This document shows positions 1-8,745 of a DNA stretch of 64,000 nt, in pieces. This DNA is from an uncultured Pelagibacteraceae bacterium (GTDB taxonomy: Bacteria > Pseudomonadota > Alphaproteobacteria > Pelagibacterales > AG-422-B15). The translations under genes were made by a program, and so were the position numbers. A model generated the notes under the pieces. The model ran no database searches, was not told the DNA's origin, and saw only the letters and a program-made list of their open reading frames with translations. The DNA lies in assembly GCA_902524285.1 (NCBI GenBank), contig CABZCR010000003.1, positions 29,469-93,468 on the forward strand, written 5' to 3'. Every line of letters begins with the position of its first letter. Positions within the stretch are counted from its first letter, which is position 1.

Positions 1-190
1 AAATGCCTTTTGCTAAACAAAGCTGAACCTTTTTTTGATCGATTTCCATCCCGCGACCATCAATATTTTTATACTCTCTCAAATACTCCAACAAAGACCC
101 ATCATTGCACCCAACATCAATAACAGAAGCATTGTTAGGAATTAGCTCAGCAATTACCCCAAAATCTTTGTTCTCGTTTATTAAGCTCAT
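1..190 (-). CDS. metW: MetW, methionine biosynthesis protein (partial, runs off window start)
   Basis: This is the N-terminal part of a gene that continues beyond base 1; it is absent from the ORF track because it is cut. The translation begins MSLINENKDFGVIAELIP and contains a class I methyltransferase glycine motif, DVGCNDGSLLEYL. Its ATG overlaps the TGA of metX in an ATGA junction, so the two are translationally coupled. In alphaproteobacteria metW normally follows metX, and the pair is needed for homoserine acylation in methionine synthesis. Identity rests on the motif plus this position. Confidence 0.85.
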   Translation of the reverse strand, partial: MSLINENKDFGVIAELIPNNASVIDVGCNDGSLLEYLREYKNIDGRGMEIDQKKVQLCLAKGI

Positions 191-1302
191 AAATTTTCAA
201 ATGTTGAATTAATGAATCCTTTTATCGCCTCAAAAAACTTTGGTTCATCCAATAGGAATGAATCATGACCGTTTTCAGTTTCAATTTCAATAAAACTGAC
301 ATTAAGCCCAAGAGAGTTAAAAACTTTTACAATTTTTTTGTTTTCAGATGTCGGGTATAGCCAATCACTGGTAAATGACACACAAAGAATTTTAGATTGC
401 GTTTTTTTAAAGGCCTCTATTAAGGAGCCATTATTTGCTGAGGAAACATCAAAATAATCCATTGCCCGAGTGATATATAGATAGCTGTTTGCATCAAAGC
501 GATCAACAAAAGTAAATCCTTGATGTCTTAAGTAACTTTCAATTTGAAAATCGGCATCAAAAGAATAATCCAAGCTATTTTTATCTTGGAGATTTCTTCC
601 AAACTTACTTTGTAGAGCTTCTTTAGATAGATATGAAATATGTGCTGCCATTCTAGCTACTGAAAGCCCTTTCATGGGTTTTTTATCAGAATGATAGTAA
701 TTCCCCGATTGCCAGTTTGGATCAGCCATTATGGACTGCCTTGCAAGTTCATTTAATGCAATGTTTTGAGCCGAATGGTTTGTTGCAGTTGCAATAGGAA
801 CTGCTGAATGTACCATTTCAGGAAACTTTGAAAGCCATTCGAGTACCAACATGCCCCCCATCGATCCGCCAGTAACACAGAATATTTTTTCAATTCCCAA
901 ATAATCAATTAATAATTTTTGAGCTCTGACCATATCTGCAATTGTAATTACAGGAAAATCAGTCGCGAATTCTTTACCGTTTTCAGGATTTATTTCTTTT
1001 GGACCCGTTGATCCCATGCACCCACCAATAACATTAGGGCAAATGACAAAGAACTTGTTCGTATCAATTGGTTTATCGGGCCCTACAACCATCGACCACC
1101 AGCCATGTTTTTTTGTAATGGGATGATCACTTGCCACATATTGATCGCCAGTCAAGGCATGACAAACTAAGATTGAATTATTTTTTTTATCGTTAAGTTT
1201 GCCATATGTGGTATATGCAGTTTTAAATTTAGATAAACTTCCACCTCCATCCAAATTTAATGGCTCATTTTCTGCTAAAGTAACAATTTTATTTTCACTC
1301 AT
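187..1302 (-). CDS. metX: Homoserine O-acyltransferase MetX
   Basis: This alpha/beta-hydrolase-fold enzyme acylates homoserine, normally from acetyl-CoA, in the first committed step of methionine synthesis in the cytoplasm. The nucleophile elbow is GGSMGGM near residue 146. A late Asp (SFTSDWLYP) and the His-Asp of ENGHDSFLLD complete the catalytic triad. The length of 371 residues is normal for the family. It overlaps metW by four bases and is preceded by a SAM-II riboswitch and an intrinsic terminator, so expression should fall when S-adenosylmethionine is plentiful. Acetyl versus succinyl donor specificity cannot be decided from sequence alone. Confidence 0.95.
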   Translation of the reverse strand: MSENKIVTLAENEPLNLDGGGSLSKFKTAYTTYGKLNDKKNNSILVCHALTGDQYVASDHPITKKHGWWSMVVGPDKPIDTNKFFVICPNVIGGCMGSTGPKEINPENGKEFATDFPVITIADMVRAQKLLIDYLGIEKIFCVTGGSMGGMLVLEWLSKFPEMVHSAVPIATATNHSAQNIALNELARQSIMADPNWQSGNYYHSDKKPMKGLSVARMAAHISYLSKEALQSKFGRNLQDKNSLDYSFDADFQIESYLRHQGFTFVDRFDANSYLYITRAMDYFDVSSANNGSLIEAFKKTQSKILCVSFTSDWLYPTSENKKIVKVFNSLGLNVSFIEIETENGHDSFLLDEPKFFEAIKGFINSTFENL

Positions 1303-1311
1303 AATTTATTC

Positions 1312-1348
1312 CAAAAAAAAACCGCCCAACAACTAAGTTTGGCGGTTT
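1312..1348 (-). terminator. Intrinsic terminator between the SAM-II riboswitch and metX
   Basis: On the minus strand an 8-bp GC-containing stem (AAACCGCC paired with GGCGGTTT) encloses a 14-base loop and is followed by a run of eight or nine T residues. It ends about ten bases before the metX start codon. A terminator here, directly after the aptamer, suggests control by premature termination, possibly in addition to the ribosome-site masking usual for SAM-II. Confidence 0.8.
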
Positions 1349-1354
1349 CAACTA

Positions 1355-1408
1355 CCTCTTTAGCTGCATTTTTATTGCGCCCGCAAGCTGTGCTCAAATC
1401 GGCGCAAT
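1355..1408 (-). promoter_or_regulatory. SAM-II riboswitch upstream of metX
   Basis: The minus strand reads TTGCGCCGATTTGAGC, then CAGCTTGCGGGCGCAA, then ATGCAGCTAAAGAGG. This follows the SAM-II layout: a P1 stem (TTGCGCC with GGGCGCAA), a GATTT segment, the GCTTGC loop, and a 3' GCTAAA-purine segment that forms the pseudoknot and carries a ribosome-site-like AGAGG. SAM-II aptamers are typical of alphaproteobacterial metA and metX leaders, and the gene here is metX. Recognition is by eye, without a covariance model. Confidence 0.88.
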
Positions 1409-1515
1409 TCATGTATTATATATTCAATAGGATATTGTCAAATTAGAAGATTTATTTATTTCAAAGATTTTCTTTCAAATTTAGCGATATTCACCTATTT
1501 ATAGCCAATTAAAAT

Positions 1516-2580
1516 ATGAAAAAACTTAAAAATATAAAGCTTTACGAAGGAGGCATTTCATCAATTCCTGGCAAAAAGCAAGTTATTAAGGTGTCCTCTA
1601 ATGAGTCGCCATTTGGTCCGAGCTTGCGAGTGCAAAAGGCGATATCAACGGCCAAGTCAAAAACTCACAAATATCCTGACGGAAATAGTCTGGAATTAAA
1701 AAATGCCTTATCAAAAAAAACCAAATTAAATATCAACAACCTCTTCGTTGGAAATGGATCAGACGAGATACTAGGCCTGGCTTGTCAACTTTTTCTAAAT
1801 AAAGGAGACGAAGTTATTATTCCTAAACACAGTTTTTTAATGTTTGAAATTTACTCCAAAATTAGTGGGGGCGTTGTTAAACGTTCGTCAACAAAGAATT
1901 TACGTTTTGATGTAAAAAGTATTTTGAATAAAATCACAAAAAAAACTAAAATTATATTTATTGCTCAGCCCAATAATCCAACAGGATTTTATCTATCCAA
2001 AAAAGAGTTAAGATTGCTTATCTCACGTGTCCCTAAGAAGATATTTATAATTATTGATTCAGCTTATGCAGAATATGTAACTGATAAAGATTATTCTAAT
2101 GGCATTAACTTTGCCAAAAAATATAAAAATATCATTGTCACTAGAACTTTCTCAAAAATTTATGGTCTGGCGTCCTTAAGATTGGGTTGGTGCTACGCTC
2201 ATACAGATATAATAAAATTAATGAATAAAGTGAGAGGGCCATTTAATGTAAATCAAATTGCCCAACTTGCTGGCATTGAGGCATTAAAAGATAAAAAATA
2301 TGAAAAAAATGCAATAAACCATAACAAATTTTGGCTAAAAAAAATGAATAGTGAACTAAGTAGATTGCCAGTACTTGTTTATGATAGTAGAGCAAATTTT
2401 CTACTCATTAATGTAGGCAAATCTGTAAAAAAACTAAATCAGTATTTATTGTCAAAATCAATTATTGTAAGGTTAATGGATAAGTATAATCTTCCAGATT
2501 GCATTAGGTTATCTATTGGTAAATCTACAGAAAATAGAAAAGTCCTTAAAGCTATGAAAGAGTTTTATAATGCCAAGTAA
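1516..2580 (+). CDS. hisC: Histidinol-phosphate aminotransferase
   Basis: This PLP-dependent fold type I aminotransferase converts imidazole-acetol phosphate to histidinol phosphate; such enzymes often also act on aromatic amino-acid precursors. Visible features are SSNESPFGPS at the N-terminus, AQPNNPTG in the middle, and the PLP lysine in RTFSKIYGLASLRLGW near residue 213. The length of 354 residues fits. It overlaps the prephenate dehydrogenase gene by 11 bases, which ties it to aromatic metabolism and suggests it may also transaminate toward tyrosine and phenylalanine. No strong ribosome site is visible before the ATG. Confidence 0.92.
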   Translation: MKKLKNIKLYEGGISSIPGKKQVIKVSSNESPFGPSLRVQKAISTAKSKTHKYPDGNSLELKNALSKKTKLNINNLFVGNGSDEILGLACQLFLNKGDEVIIPKHSFLMFEIYSKISGGVVKRSSTKNLRFDVKSILNKITKKTKIIFIAQPNNPTGFYLSKKELRLLISRVPKKIFIIIDSAYAEYVTDKDYSNGINFAKKYKNIIVTRTFSKIYGLASLRLGWCYAHTDIIKLMNKVRGPFNVNQIAQLAGIEALKDKKYEKNAINHNKFWLKKMNSELSRLPVLVYDSRANFLLINVGKSVKKLNQYLLSKSIIVRLMDKYNLPDCIRLSIGKSTENRKVLKAMKEFYNAK

Positions 2581-3496
2581 GAAGAGACCATTTAAAAAAA
2601 TTAGTATAATTGGTTTGGGTTTAATAGGTTCTTCTATTGCCTTGGCTATAAAAAAGAAAAAACTAGCAGAAATTACCTCTGGTTACTCCAGGTCTTTAAA
2701 AACAAGAACTATCGCGAAAAAACTTAAATTAACAAGTGAAATAAAAAATAATATATCCGACTGTGTAAAGAATTCAGATTTGGTTATTATTTGTACTCAC
2801 TTAAGCAGTTACAAAAGTATTTTTAAAAAGATATCACCACATCTTACTAAAGATGCTATTGTAACAGATGTCGGATCTGCGAAAGAGTCTTCAATTTCAG
2901 AAGTTGAGAGTTTAATTAAAAAAAAGATAAATTTTGTACCTGCCCATCCTATTGCTGGTACTGAAAAAAGCGGACCAAAAGCTGGCTTTGCTGAACTATT
3001 CGAAGAAAGATGGTGCATAATTACACCTTTAAAAGGCAATAAAATCAGAGACATAAATAAAGTAAAAACTTTTTGGAAAAAATTGGGAAGCAAAGTAGAA
3101 ATTATGACTCCTTCTAGACATGACAAAGTAATGGCAGTGACTTCTCATTTGCCCCATCTAATTGCTTATAATATGGTCCATACAGCAGCTGATTTAGAAA
3201 ACTTTACAAAATCAGATATTGTGAAGTTTAGCGCGAGTGGATTTAGAGATTTCACAAGAATTGCTTCCTCAGATCCTACTATGTGGAGAGATGTAATTTT
3301 GGCAAACAGAGAAGCTGTATTAGAAATGATTGGTAGATTTTCTGAAGACCTGAGTGCTATACAAAAATCAATACGGTGGGAAGACGGAGATAGTTTGCAT
3401 AAGTTATTTTCAAAAACAAGAGTTGTGCGTGAGAAAATAATTAAAGCAGGTCAAGACACTTCTGATGCCGATTTTGGTAGATCAAAAAGAAAATAA
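2570..3496 (+). CDS. tyrC: Prephenate/arogenate (cyclohexadienyl) dehydrogenase
   Basis: This NAD(P)-dependent enzyme oxidatively decarboxylates prephenate or arogenate in tyrosine synthesis. It has a Rossmann motif at the N-terminus (IIGLGLIGSSIALAI) and the family signature HPIAGTEKSGPKAGF with ERWCIITP around residues 125-155. At 308 residues it is a stand-alone dehydrogenase with no fused chorismate mutase or ACT domain, as is usual in alphaproteobacteria. It starts 11 bases inside hisC, and its last codons overlap the converging DUF2125 gene. Substrate preference is not determinable here. Confidence 0.9.
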   Translation: MPSKKRPFKKISIIGLGLIGSSIALAIKKKKLAEITSGYSRSLKTRTIAKKLKLTSEIKNNISDCVKNSDLVIICTHLSSYKSIFKKISPHLTKDAIVTDVGSAKESSISEVESLIKKKINFVPAHPIAGTEKSGPKAGFAELFEERWCIITPLKGNKIRDINKVKTFWKKLGSKVEIMTPSRHDKVMAVTSHLPHLIAYNMVHTAADLENFTKSDIVKFSASGFRDFTRIASSDPTMWRDVILANREAVLEMIGRFSEDLSAIQKSIRWEDGDSLHKLFSKTRVVREKIIKAGQDTSDADFGRSKRK

Positions 3497-4216
3497 TTCC
3501 TTTAAATCGATCAAAGGGATGAAAAGCACAGAAATAATTCCATTTTTAATTACCAAAGGTGTACTAAACAAATTATCATTGTTTTCAACATTTGATACGT
3601 CTAGTTGAATATTGCCATTTAAATTTGTACTTAAATCAGAAATTTCTCCCTCTAGCAAAATTCTTGTTTCGTTTTTAAATGAGTCTAAAACATTTGATGC
3701 AACGGCTGTAAAAAAAACGCGATAGCTATTCTCATTAACTTTATTCATTTTAAAAATAATTTTTCTTATATTCTCTATATTGTAATCACCTATGTTCAGA
3801 CTCATATCATTTGAAATTGAATAAATCTCATTAATTTGTCCTTTATCCATCGTTAATCTGAACTGAATATCATTCAAAAAAAAATTTAAAGAGTCATCTT
3901 CATTAAAAGAACTATTTATTTTATCCGTTCTCACCATTAGTTTACTTATATCGAAAGGATTCATATCAATTTTTATATTTCCTATTTCTATATTAGATAG
4001 GCTATCTGATCTGTTGAGATTAGGATTTACAATCAAACCTGATAATCTGTAAGGATACCCCGTCACCCTAAAGTCGTTATACTCAATGTTGTATTTTTCA
4101 AGGTTACTTGATAATTGGGATTTCAACTGAAAAGAAATAAACATCCAATAAATTGAATAAAAGACTAAAATAGCCAATACCAAAGCGATTATTCTATTAA
4201 ATGAAAATATCTTCAT
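3482..4216 (-). CDS. DUF2125-type envelope protein of unknown function
   Basis: The protein has 244 residues with an N-terminal hydrophobic segment (about residues 8-27) that should act as a membrane anchor or uncleaved signal. The rest is beta-rich and polar. The segment FRVTGYPYRLSGLIVNPNL matches the conserved start of the alphaproteobacterial DUF2125 family. It overlaps plsC by four bases (ATGA) and is the last gene of the ydcF-plsC-DUF2125 run. Neighbours suggest an envelope role, but the function is unknown. Confidence 0.7.
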   Translation of the reverse strand: MKIFSFNRIIALVLAILVFYSIYWMFISFQLKSQLSSNLEKYNIEYNDFRVTGYPYRLSGLIVNPNLNRSDSLSNIEIGNIKIDMNPFDISKLMVRTDKINSSFNEDDSLNFFLNDIQFRLTMDKGQINEIYSISNDMSLNIGDYNIENIRKIIFKMNKVNENSYRVFFTAVASNVLDSFKNETRILLEGEISDLSTNLNGNIQLDVSNVENNDNLFSTPLVIKNGIISVLFIPLIDLKELFSF

Positions 4217-4947
4217 TTTGGATATTTAATCTTGGCCTCTTCAAGCAGTTTATCAGACTGATTTTCAATAGAATTATATAATTTTTCTTTAAATTCAGTT
4301 TTATCTAGTCCTGGTTCAATTGGTTTTAAAAATTCAATTACCATTTTGCCAGGATAACGAAGAAATCGTCTCCTTGACCAAAAGTAACCACAATTAATTG
4401 CAACTGGTAGACAAGGAATTTTGAGACCATCGTACAAAGCTGTAACGCCATACTTATATGGGCGACGTTCACCAATTGGTGTTCTGGTTCCTTCAGGAAA
4501 AATTAATAAAGGACGGGGATCATTGTCCATACTTCTTTTTGCAGAATTCACCATTGCCTGAATATTTGTTTCCCCTTTTCTTCTATCGACATATATGAAA
4601 TTGGCTTTCTTAAAACAAAGTCCAACAATTGGTATAAATAATAATTGTTTCTTTGCAATTATTGACGGTGTTTCAATCGCTTCATTAAGAAAAATAGCTT
4701 CTGCAAGAGATTGATGTTTAGCAGCTATGAGATATTTTCGAGTGCTTGGAATGTTTTCTAACCCACGGTACTCAACTTCTAGATTTGCAAATAGCTTAAG
4801 GCTTAATTTTGTATGTGTTGATTGAAAACGTATGATGCCAAGCATATGTATTTTAGGTAAGAAAAAAAGTATAGGCGCAAAAAAAATACAAATTAATAAT
4901 ACAATATAAAATGCTAAATTTGCTAAAAGAGATCTTACATAAATCAT
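4213..4947 (-). CDS. plsC: 1-acyl-sn-glycerol-3-phosphate acyltransferase
   Basis: This membrane-bound acyltransferase converts lysophosphatidate to phosphatidate in phospholipid synthesis. An N-terminal membrane helix (about residues 10-35) is followed by the catalytic motif KHQSLAEA, an HX4E version of the usual HX4D, then IYVDRRKGE and the substrate motif FPEGTRTPIGERR. The length of 244 residues is standard. It lies three bases after ydcF and overlaps DUF2125, so the three genes form one operon. The Glu in motif I is common in alphaproteobacterial homologues and does not suggest inactivity. Confidence 0.92.
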   Translation of the reverse strand: MIYVRSLLANLAFYIVLLICIFFAPILFFLPKIHMLGIIRFQSTHTKLSLKLFANLEVEYRGLENIPSTRKYLIAAKHQSLAEAIFLNEAIETPSIIAKKQLLFIPIVGLCFKKANFIYVDRRKGETNIQAMVNSAKRSMDNDPRPLLIFPEGTRTPIGERRPYKYGVTALYDGLKIPCLPVAINCGYFWSRRRFLRYPGKMVIEFLKPIEPGLDKTEFKEKLYNSIENQSDKLLEEAKIKYPK

Positions 4948-4950
4948 AAT

Positions 4951-5529
4951 TTAAAGCCCTATACTCAAACTTATTTTTGTCCTTAAATATTTTATATACT
5001 CTACAATTAATTTCTTCATACGAATATTTATTTTTTGATTGTCATATTTTACACCATAATAGAAAGTTTCTTTATCTAATAAAAGTCGATTTACCTCAAG
5101 TTTAACTCTTGGTAGATGGTAATCAGATGTTATTAACAAAATATTTTTAATATTATTATTCTTTTTCCAAAAAAAAATTTCTCTAACATTTTCGAAGGTA
5201 TTTGTTGAAATGCTCTCAAGTTCAACACAACAATTAAACAGCTGATTGAATTTTGGAAATTCTTTTTTTATTTCCTCAATAGAAATTTCTTTATTAACTC
5301 CTGATATTAAAAGTTTGGACCCAATCTCATTATTAAGTATTTTAAGTCCCTCTAATATTCTAAATTTATCACCAGTTAGTACGACTATTCCTTCAATTTC
5401 TTTTTCATTGAGGTCTGTATTTTTATAGCTTTGAATGTTGAAGAGAAAGAAATTAAATTGTAAGAGTACGATAATTACAAATAAAAGTAGAGAAAAATGA
5501 ATGTAATGTGATTTTAATTCATTAATCAT
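4951..5529 (-). CDS. YdcF/SanA-like DUF218 membrane protein
   Basis: An N-terminal transmembrane segment (about residues 10-30) precedes a DUF218 domain. Family hallmarks are EGIVVLTGDKFRILEG, KLLISGVN, and NILLITSDYHLPR near residue 135. DUF218 proteins (YdcF, SanA, ElyC) act in the envelope, and some affect undecaprenyl-phosphate carrier or peptidoglycan metabolism. It is the first gene of the operon with plsC. The exact activity is not known from sequence. Confidence 0.8.
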   Translation of the reverse strand: MINELKSHYIHFSLLLFVIIVLLQFNFFLFNIQSYKNTDLNEKEIEGIVVLTGDKFRILEGLKILNNEIGSKLLISGVNKEISIEEIKKEFPKFNQLFNCCVELESISTNTFENVREIFFWKKNNNIKNILLITSDYHLPRVKLEVNRLLLDKETFYYGVKYDNQKINIRMKKLIVEYIKYLRTKISLSIGL

Positions 5530-5589
5530 TTTAAATAAGTTACACTATTTTACTGCTAATAATTACAATTAATAAAATTAAGTAAGACT

Positions 5590-5979
5590 ATGATAATATC
5601 CTGTCCATCGTGTTCGGCAAAGTATCTAGTAAATATAGAGGATATTGGCTTTGGCAGACAGGTTAAATGTACAAGATGTAACCATTCTTGGTTTCATGAA
5701 AATAAGAATTATGAAAATGATAAAAAGTTACAAATAGAGGAAATTGTTAATAGTTACGCAGAACGGGATCATTCAAAGGATCAGAATTTACCAGTTGTTT
5801 ATGAAAAAAACAAAACAAGTATTCCTCTCCCATTTCTACTTTTATTGACCCCAGTAATTTTCATATCAATCGATGCGGTTATACAAAACTCAGATGTAAA
5901 TGCTTTTGAATTGAGCAGGTCAATTAACAGTTATATTGATTATATATTAAAACAAATAAGAAGCTTCTTTTCTTATTAA
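5590..5979 (+). CDS. Zinc-ribbon (MJ0042-type) single-pass membrane protein
   Basis: The first 40 residues form a zinc ribbon with two CxxC pairs (CPSCSAKY and CTRCNHSW), matching the MJ0042 zinc-finger family often found at the N-terminus of alphaproteobacterial membrane proteins. A proline-rich entry and one hydrophobic segment (PLPFLLLLTPVIFIS, about residues 78-95) indicate a single membrane pass with a short tail. It lies divergent from ydcF and converges with lysA, overlapping its end by four bases. The function is unknown. Confidence 0.75.
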   Translation: MIISCPSCSAKYLVNIEDIGFGRQVKCTRCNHSWFHENKNYENDKKLQIEEIVNSYAERDHSKDQNLPVVYEKNKTSIPLPFLLLLTPVIFISIDAVIQNSDVNAFELSRSINSYIDYILKQIRSFFSY

Positions 5980-7208
5980 ATTTCATTTTTAATAAAGTCT
6001 TCGTATGACTGAGTTTTTCTAATTATTCTTATTTGAGATCCATCTACCATGAGCTCTTCAATAAGTGGTCGAGCATTATAGTTTGAACTCATCGTTGAAC
6101 CATATGCCCCAACATCTTTTAATATGACGTATTGACCACTCTTTACTTTATTAAATTTTTGAATATTAAGAAATACGTCAGAACTCTCACATATTGGACC
6201 AACTATATCTGTATTTATTTCATCATATTCACTTGTCCTGACATCTGGCATTATTTCGTGATGAGCATCGTATAATGCAGGCCTCATCATATCGTTCATA
6301 CCTGCGTCGATAATGACAAATTTTTTTCCAGTTATATTCTTTGTATAAAGTACTTTTGATACTAATATTCCTGCATTTGCAGCTATAAGCCTACCTGGTT
6401 CAAAGATAAATTTAAGATTTTCTGTATCAAAATATTTTACGATTAAGTTTTTATAGTCTTCAAAAGTAAAATTTCTTTTTTCAGGACTAATTCCCCCACC
6501 AACATCAACGGTATTTATTTTTTTTGTTTCACTATTTATTTTAGCAACTAATTCACCAATAATTTCAAATGTTCTTTGAAATGGTGTTAGGTCTTTAATA
6601 TTGCTACCTATATGAAAAGCTATAGATGAAATCTCTAAATTTAGATAATTTTGTCGATTCTGAAAAATTTCGTAAGTTTGTTCTATACTGATTCCAAATT
6701 TATCCTCGAGACTGCCTGTGCTAATTTTTTTGTGCGTTTCTGATTGTATATCTGGATTAATCCTAATTCCTACTTTCTGAATTTTTCCCGACACAGAAGC
6801 TATTCGATTTATATGATCAAGTTCATCGAGTGATTCTGCATTGATTTGTAAACAATTATTACTGATCGCAAATTGAATATCGCTAGCAGTTTTGCCAATG
6901 CCTGAAAAAACTATTTTATTTGGTTTCATCCCTGCTTGTAATGCTTTTCTCATTTCCCACTCAGAAACAACATCTCCTCCCGCTTCGAGTTCGGTTAGAG
7001 TTTTTAGTATTGTTAGATTTGAATTTGATTTGAGAGAAAAACACACTGTTGCATCAAGTGAATTAAGTGAATCTGAAAACTCTCTAAAATTATTTGTGAG
7101 AGTTTGTTTGCTATAACAGTAGAATGGTGTAGCTCTACCTTCAGCAATTTCTCTTATTGAGATATCCTCAAATTTAAGGATATCATTTTCATATTTTAGA
7201 AAGGACAT
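5976..7208 (-). CDS. lysA: Diaminopimelate decarboxylase
   Basis: This PLP enzyme decarboxylates meso-diaminopimelate to lysine. The PLP lysine lies in CFSLKSNSN near residue 58. Further motifs are AFHIGSN, VGGGISPEKRN, EPGRLIAANAG and the substrate-site CESSDVF near residue 340. The length of 410 residues is typical. It directly follows a small lipoprotein gene and argH on the same strand, an arrangement conserved in alphaproteobacteria. Confidence 0.95.
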   Translation of the reverse strand: MSFLKYENDILKFEDISIREIAEGRATPFYCYSKQTLTNNFREFSDSLNSLDATVCFSLKSNSNLTILKTLTELEAGGDVVSEWEMRKALQAGMKPNKIVFSGIGKTASDIQFAISNNCLQINAESLDELDHINRIASVSGKIQKVGIRINPDIQSETHKKISTGSLEDKFGISIEQTYEIFQNRQNYLNLEISSIAFHIGSNIKDLTPFQRTFEIIGELVAKINSETKKINTVDVGGGISPEKRNFTFEDYKNLIVKYFDTENLKFIFEPGRLIAANAGILVSKVLYTKNITGKKFVIIDAGMNDMMRPALYDAHHEIMPDVRTSEYDEINTDIVGPICESSDVFLNIQKFNKVKSGQYVILKDVGAYGSTMSSNYNARPLIEELMVDGSQIRIIRKTQSYEDFIKNEI

Positions 7209-7210
7209 TT

Positions 7211-7333
7211 TTAAGCCTTATAGATCTCTATTTTATAATTGCTTTTTGATTCTGTTGGGGGAAATTCAAGAGAGCCTTTTTTCCCACAACCAAGAATACA
7301 TAAGAAAATAATCAAAATACTAATATTTTTCAT
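7211..7333 (-). CDS. lptM: Small LptM/LppL-like lipoprotein (40 aa, not in ORF track)
   Basis: The reading frame encodes MKNISILIIFLCILGCGKKG followed by SLEFPPTESKSNYK, 40 residues in all. It has a short hydrophobic signal, a lipobox ending ILGC, then the GxKGxLxxP pattern of the small lipoprotein found between argH and lysA across Proteobacteria. In Escherichia coli its relative LptM (YifL) stabilises the LPS translocon LptDE. It overlaps the end of argH by 14 bases and ends just before lysA. Assignment rests on the lipobox, the glycine-lysine motif and position. Confidence 0.8.
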   Translation of the reverse strand: MKNISILIIFLCILGCGKKGSLEFPPTESKSNYKIEIYKA

Positions 7334-8717
7334 TACTTAATTCTTTCCTAGCTTGACTAATCATTTTTCTTATCTCAGTTATTGCTGTTCCGCCATAGCT
7401 TTTTTTATTGTTAATACTATTTTTCAAATCTAAAAATCCATATACAGATTTGTCTATATTTTTATCAAATTTTTTATAATCCTTCATCGATATCTTATTT
7501 AAACTTATTTTCTTTTTTTCTGCAAAGTTGACAATTTTAGCGGTTAAATTGTGCGCACTTCTAAAAGAATAACCAAGATTTATAACTAGCCAATCTGCTA
7601 AATCAGTTGCATTGGCAAAAGATGATTTAAGCTTTTTCTCGATGTTTGATTTTTCAATTTTAATTGTAGAGATTATTTCGATCATACAATCGAGACAAAG
7701 ATGAATGTTTTTACTTGTTGAGGTTACAAGCGCCTTATCTTCCTGAAGGTCTTTGCTGTAAGTTAGTGGAAGAGATTTAAGCAAGTTAAGCATAGATGAT
7801 AGATTTCCTGAAATTATCGAAGATTTTGCTCTAATTAATTCAGCGCCATCAGGATTTTTTTTCTGAGGCATAATTGAAGAACTCGACATTAATTGGTCTC
7901 CGATTTTAAAGAAACCCACTAAATCGGAATTATAAAGAGTAATTTCCTCGGCTAACCTTGATAAGTGAACAGCCATTAAGGATGAACTAGATAAAAAATC
8001 TACCACAAAATCTCGATCAGAAACTGTATCCAATGAATTTTTTGTAGGTTTTTTAAAGTCAAGCATTTTTGTTGTTTTGTTTCTATTAATTGGAAAATTA
8101 GTTCCCGCTAAGGCTCCTGCACCAAGCGGATTTTCGTTCATTCTTCTAAAAGAGTCGCTGAATCGATTCGTATCCCTATTAAACATTTCAAAGTACGCCA
8201 TAAAAAAATGTCCAACTGATATTGGCTGCGCAGTTTGCAGGTGAGTAAGGCCTGGAAACGTAATCAAAATATTTTTACTTGCAACCTGTAGTAACGCAGA
8301 TTTCAGTTTTTTTAATTTTTTTGAAATCAGTATATTATCTTTTTTCATCCACAATTTTAAATCTGTTACAACTTGATCATTTCTAGATCTACCAGTATGT
8401 AACCTTTCAGCGGCATCACCAATAAGCTCTTCTAGTCTACTCTCAATATTCATGTGGATATCTTCAAGATTATCATCAAATATAAATTTATTATTTTTAA
8501 TTTCAGTCCTAATTTTTTTTAATCCGGAAATAATTTTTTTTGAGTCTTTATTAGAAATTATTTTTTGAGACGAGAGCATTGTAGCGTGTGCAATCGATGC
8601 TTCAATATCCTCTTCAAATAAAAATTTGTCATTTTCTAAAGACGAATTAATATTTATAAAAGACTCACTCGATTTTTTATTAAATCTATCTCTTAACTTA
8701 TTTTTTTTAATGGACAT
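7320..8717 (-). CDS. argH: Argininosuccinate lyase
   Basis: This fumarase/aspartase-superfamily enzyme cleaves argininosuccinate to arginine and fumarate, the last step of arginine synthesis. Visible motifs are HTGRSRNDQV near residue 105, GLTHLQTAQPISVGH near 150, and the superfamily signature SSSIMPQKKNPDGAEL near residue 280. The length of 465 residues is normal. Its start lies very close to the divergent TlpA-like gene, so the promoters must be in or near the opposing coding sequence. Confidence 0.95.
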   Translation of the reverse strand: MSIKKNKLRDRFNKKSSESFININSSLENDKFLFEEDIEASIAHATMLSSQKIISNKDSKKIISGLKKIRTEIKNNKFIFDDNLEDIHMNIESRLEELIGDAAERLHTGRSRNDQVVTDLKLWMKKDNILISKKLKKLKSALLQVASKNILITFPGLTHLQTAQPISVGHFFMAYFEMFNRDTNRFSDSFRRMNENPLGAGALAGTNFPINRNKTTKMLDFKKPTKNSLDTVSDRDFVVDFLSSSSLMAVHLSRLAEEITLYNSDLVGFFKIGDQLMSSSSIMPQKKNPDGAELIRAKSSIISGNLSSMLNLLKSLPLTYSKDLQEDKALVTSTSKNIHLCLDCMIEIISTIKIEKSNIEKKLKSSFANATDLADWLVINLGYSFRSAHNLTAKIVNFAEKKKISLNKISMKDYKKFDKNIDKSVYGFLDLKNSINNKKSYGGTAITEIRKMISQARKELSNEKY

Positions 8718-8745
8718 TTTACTAAAACTATTTATTTCTCAAATA

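Noticed and set aside
4690-4730. PlsC motif HX4E instead of HX4D as a sign of inactivation
   Set aside because: The Glu form (KHQS..E) is common in alphaproteobacterial PlsC and the FPEGTR motif is intact.
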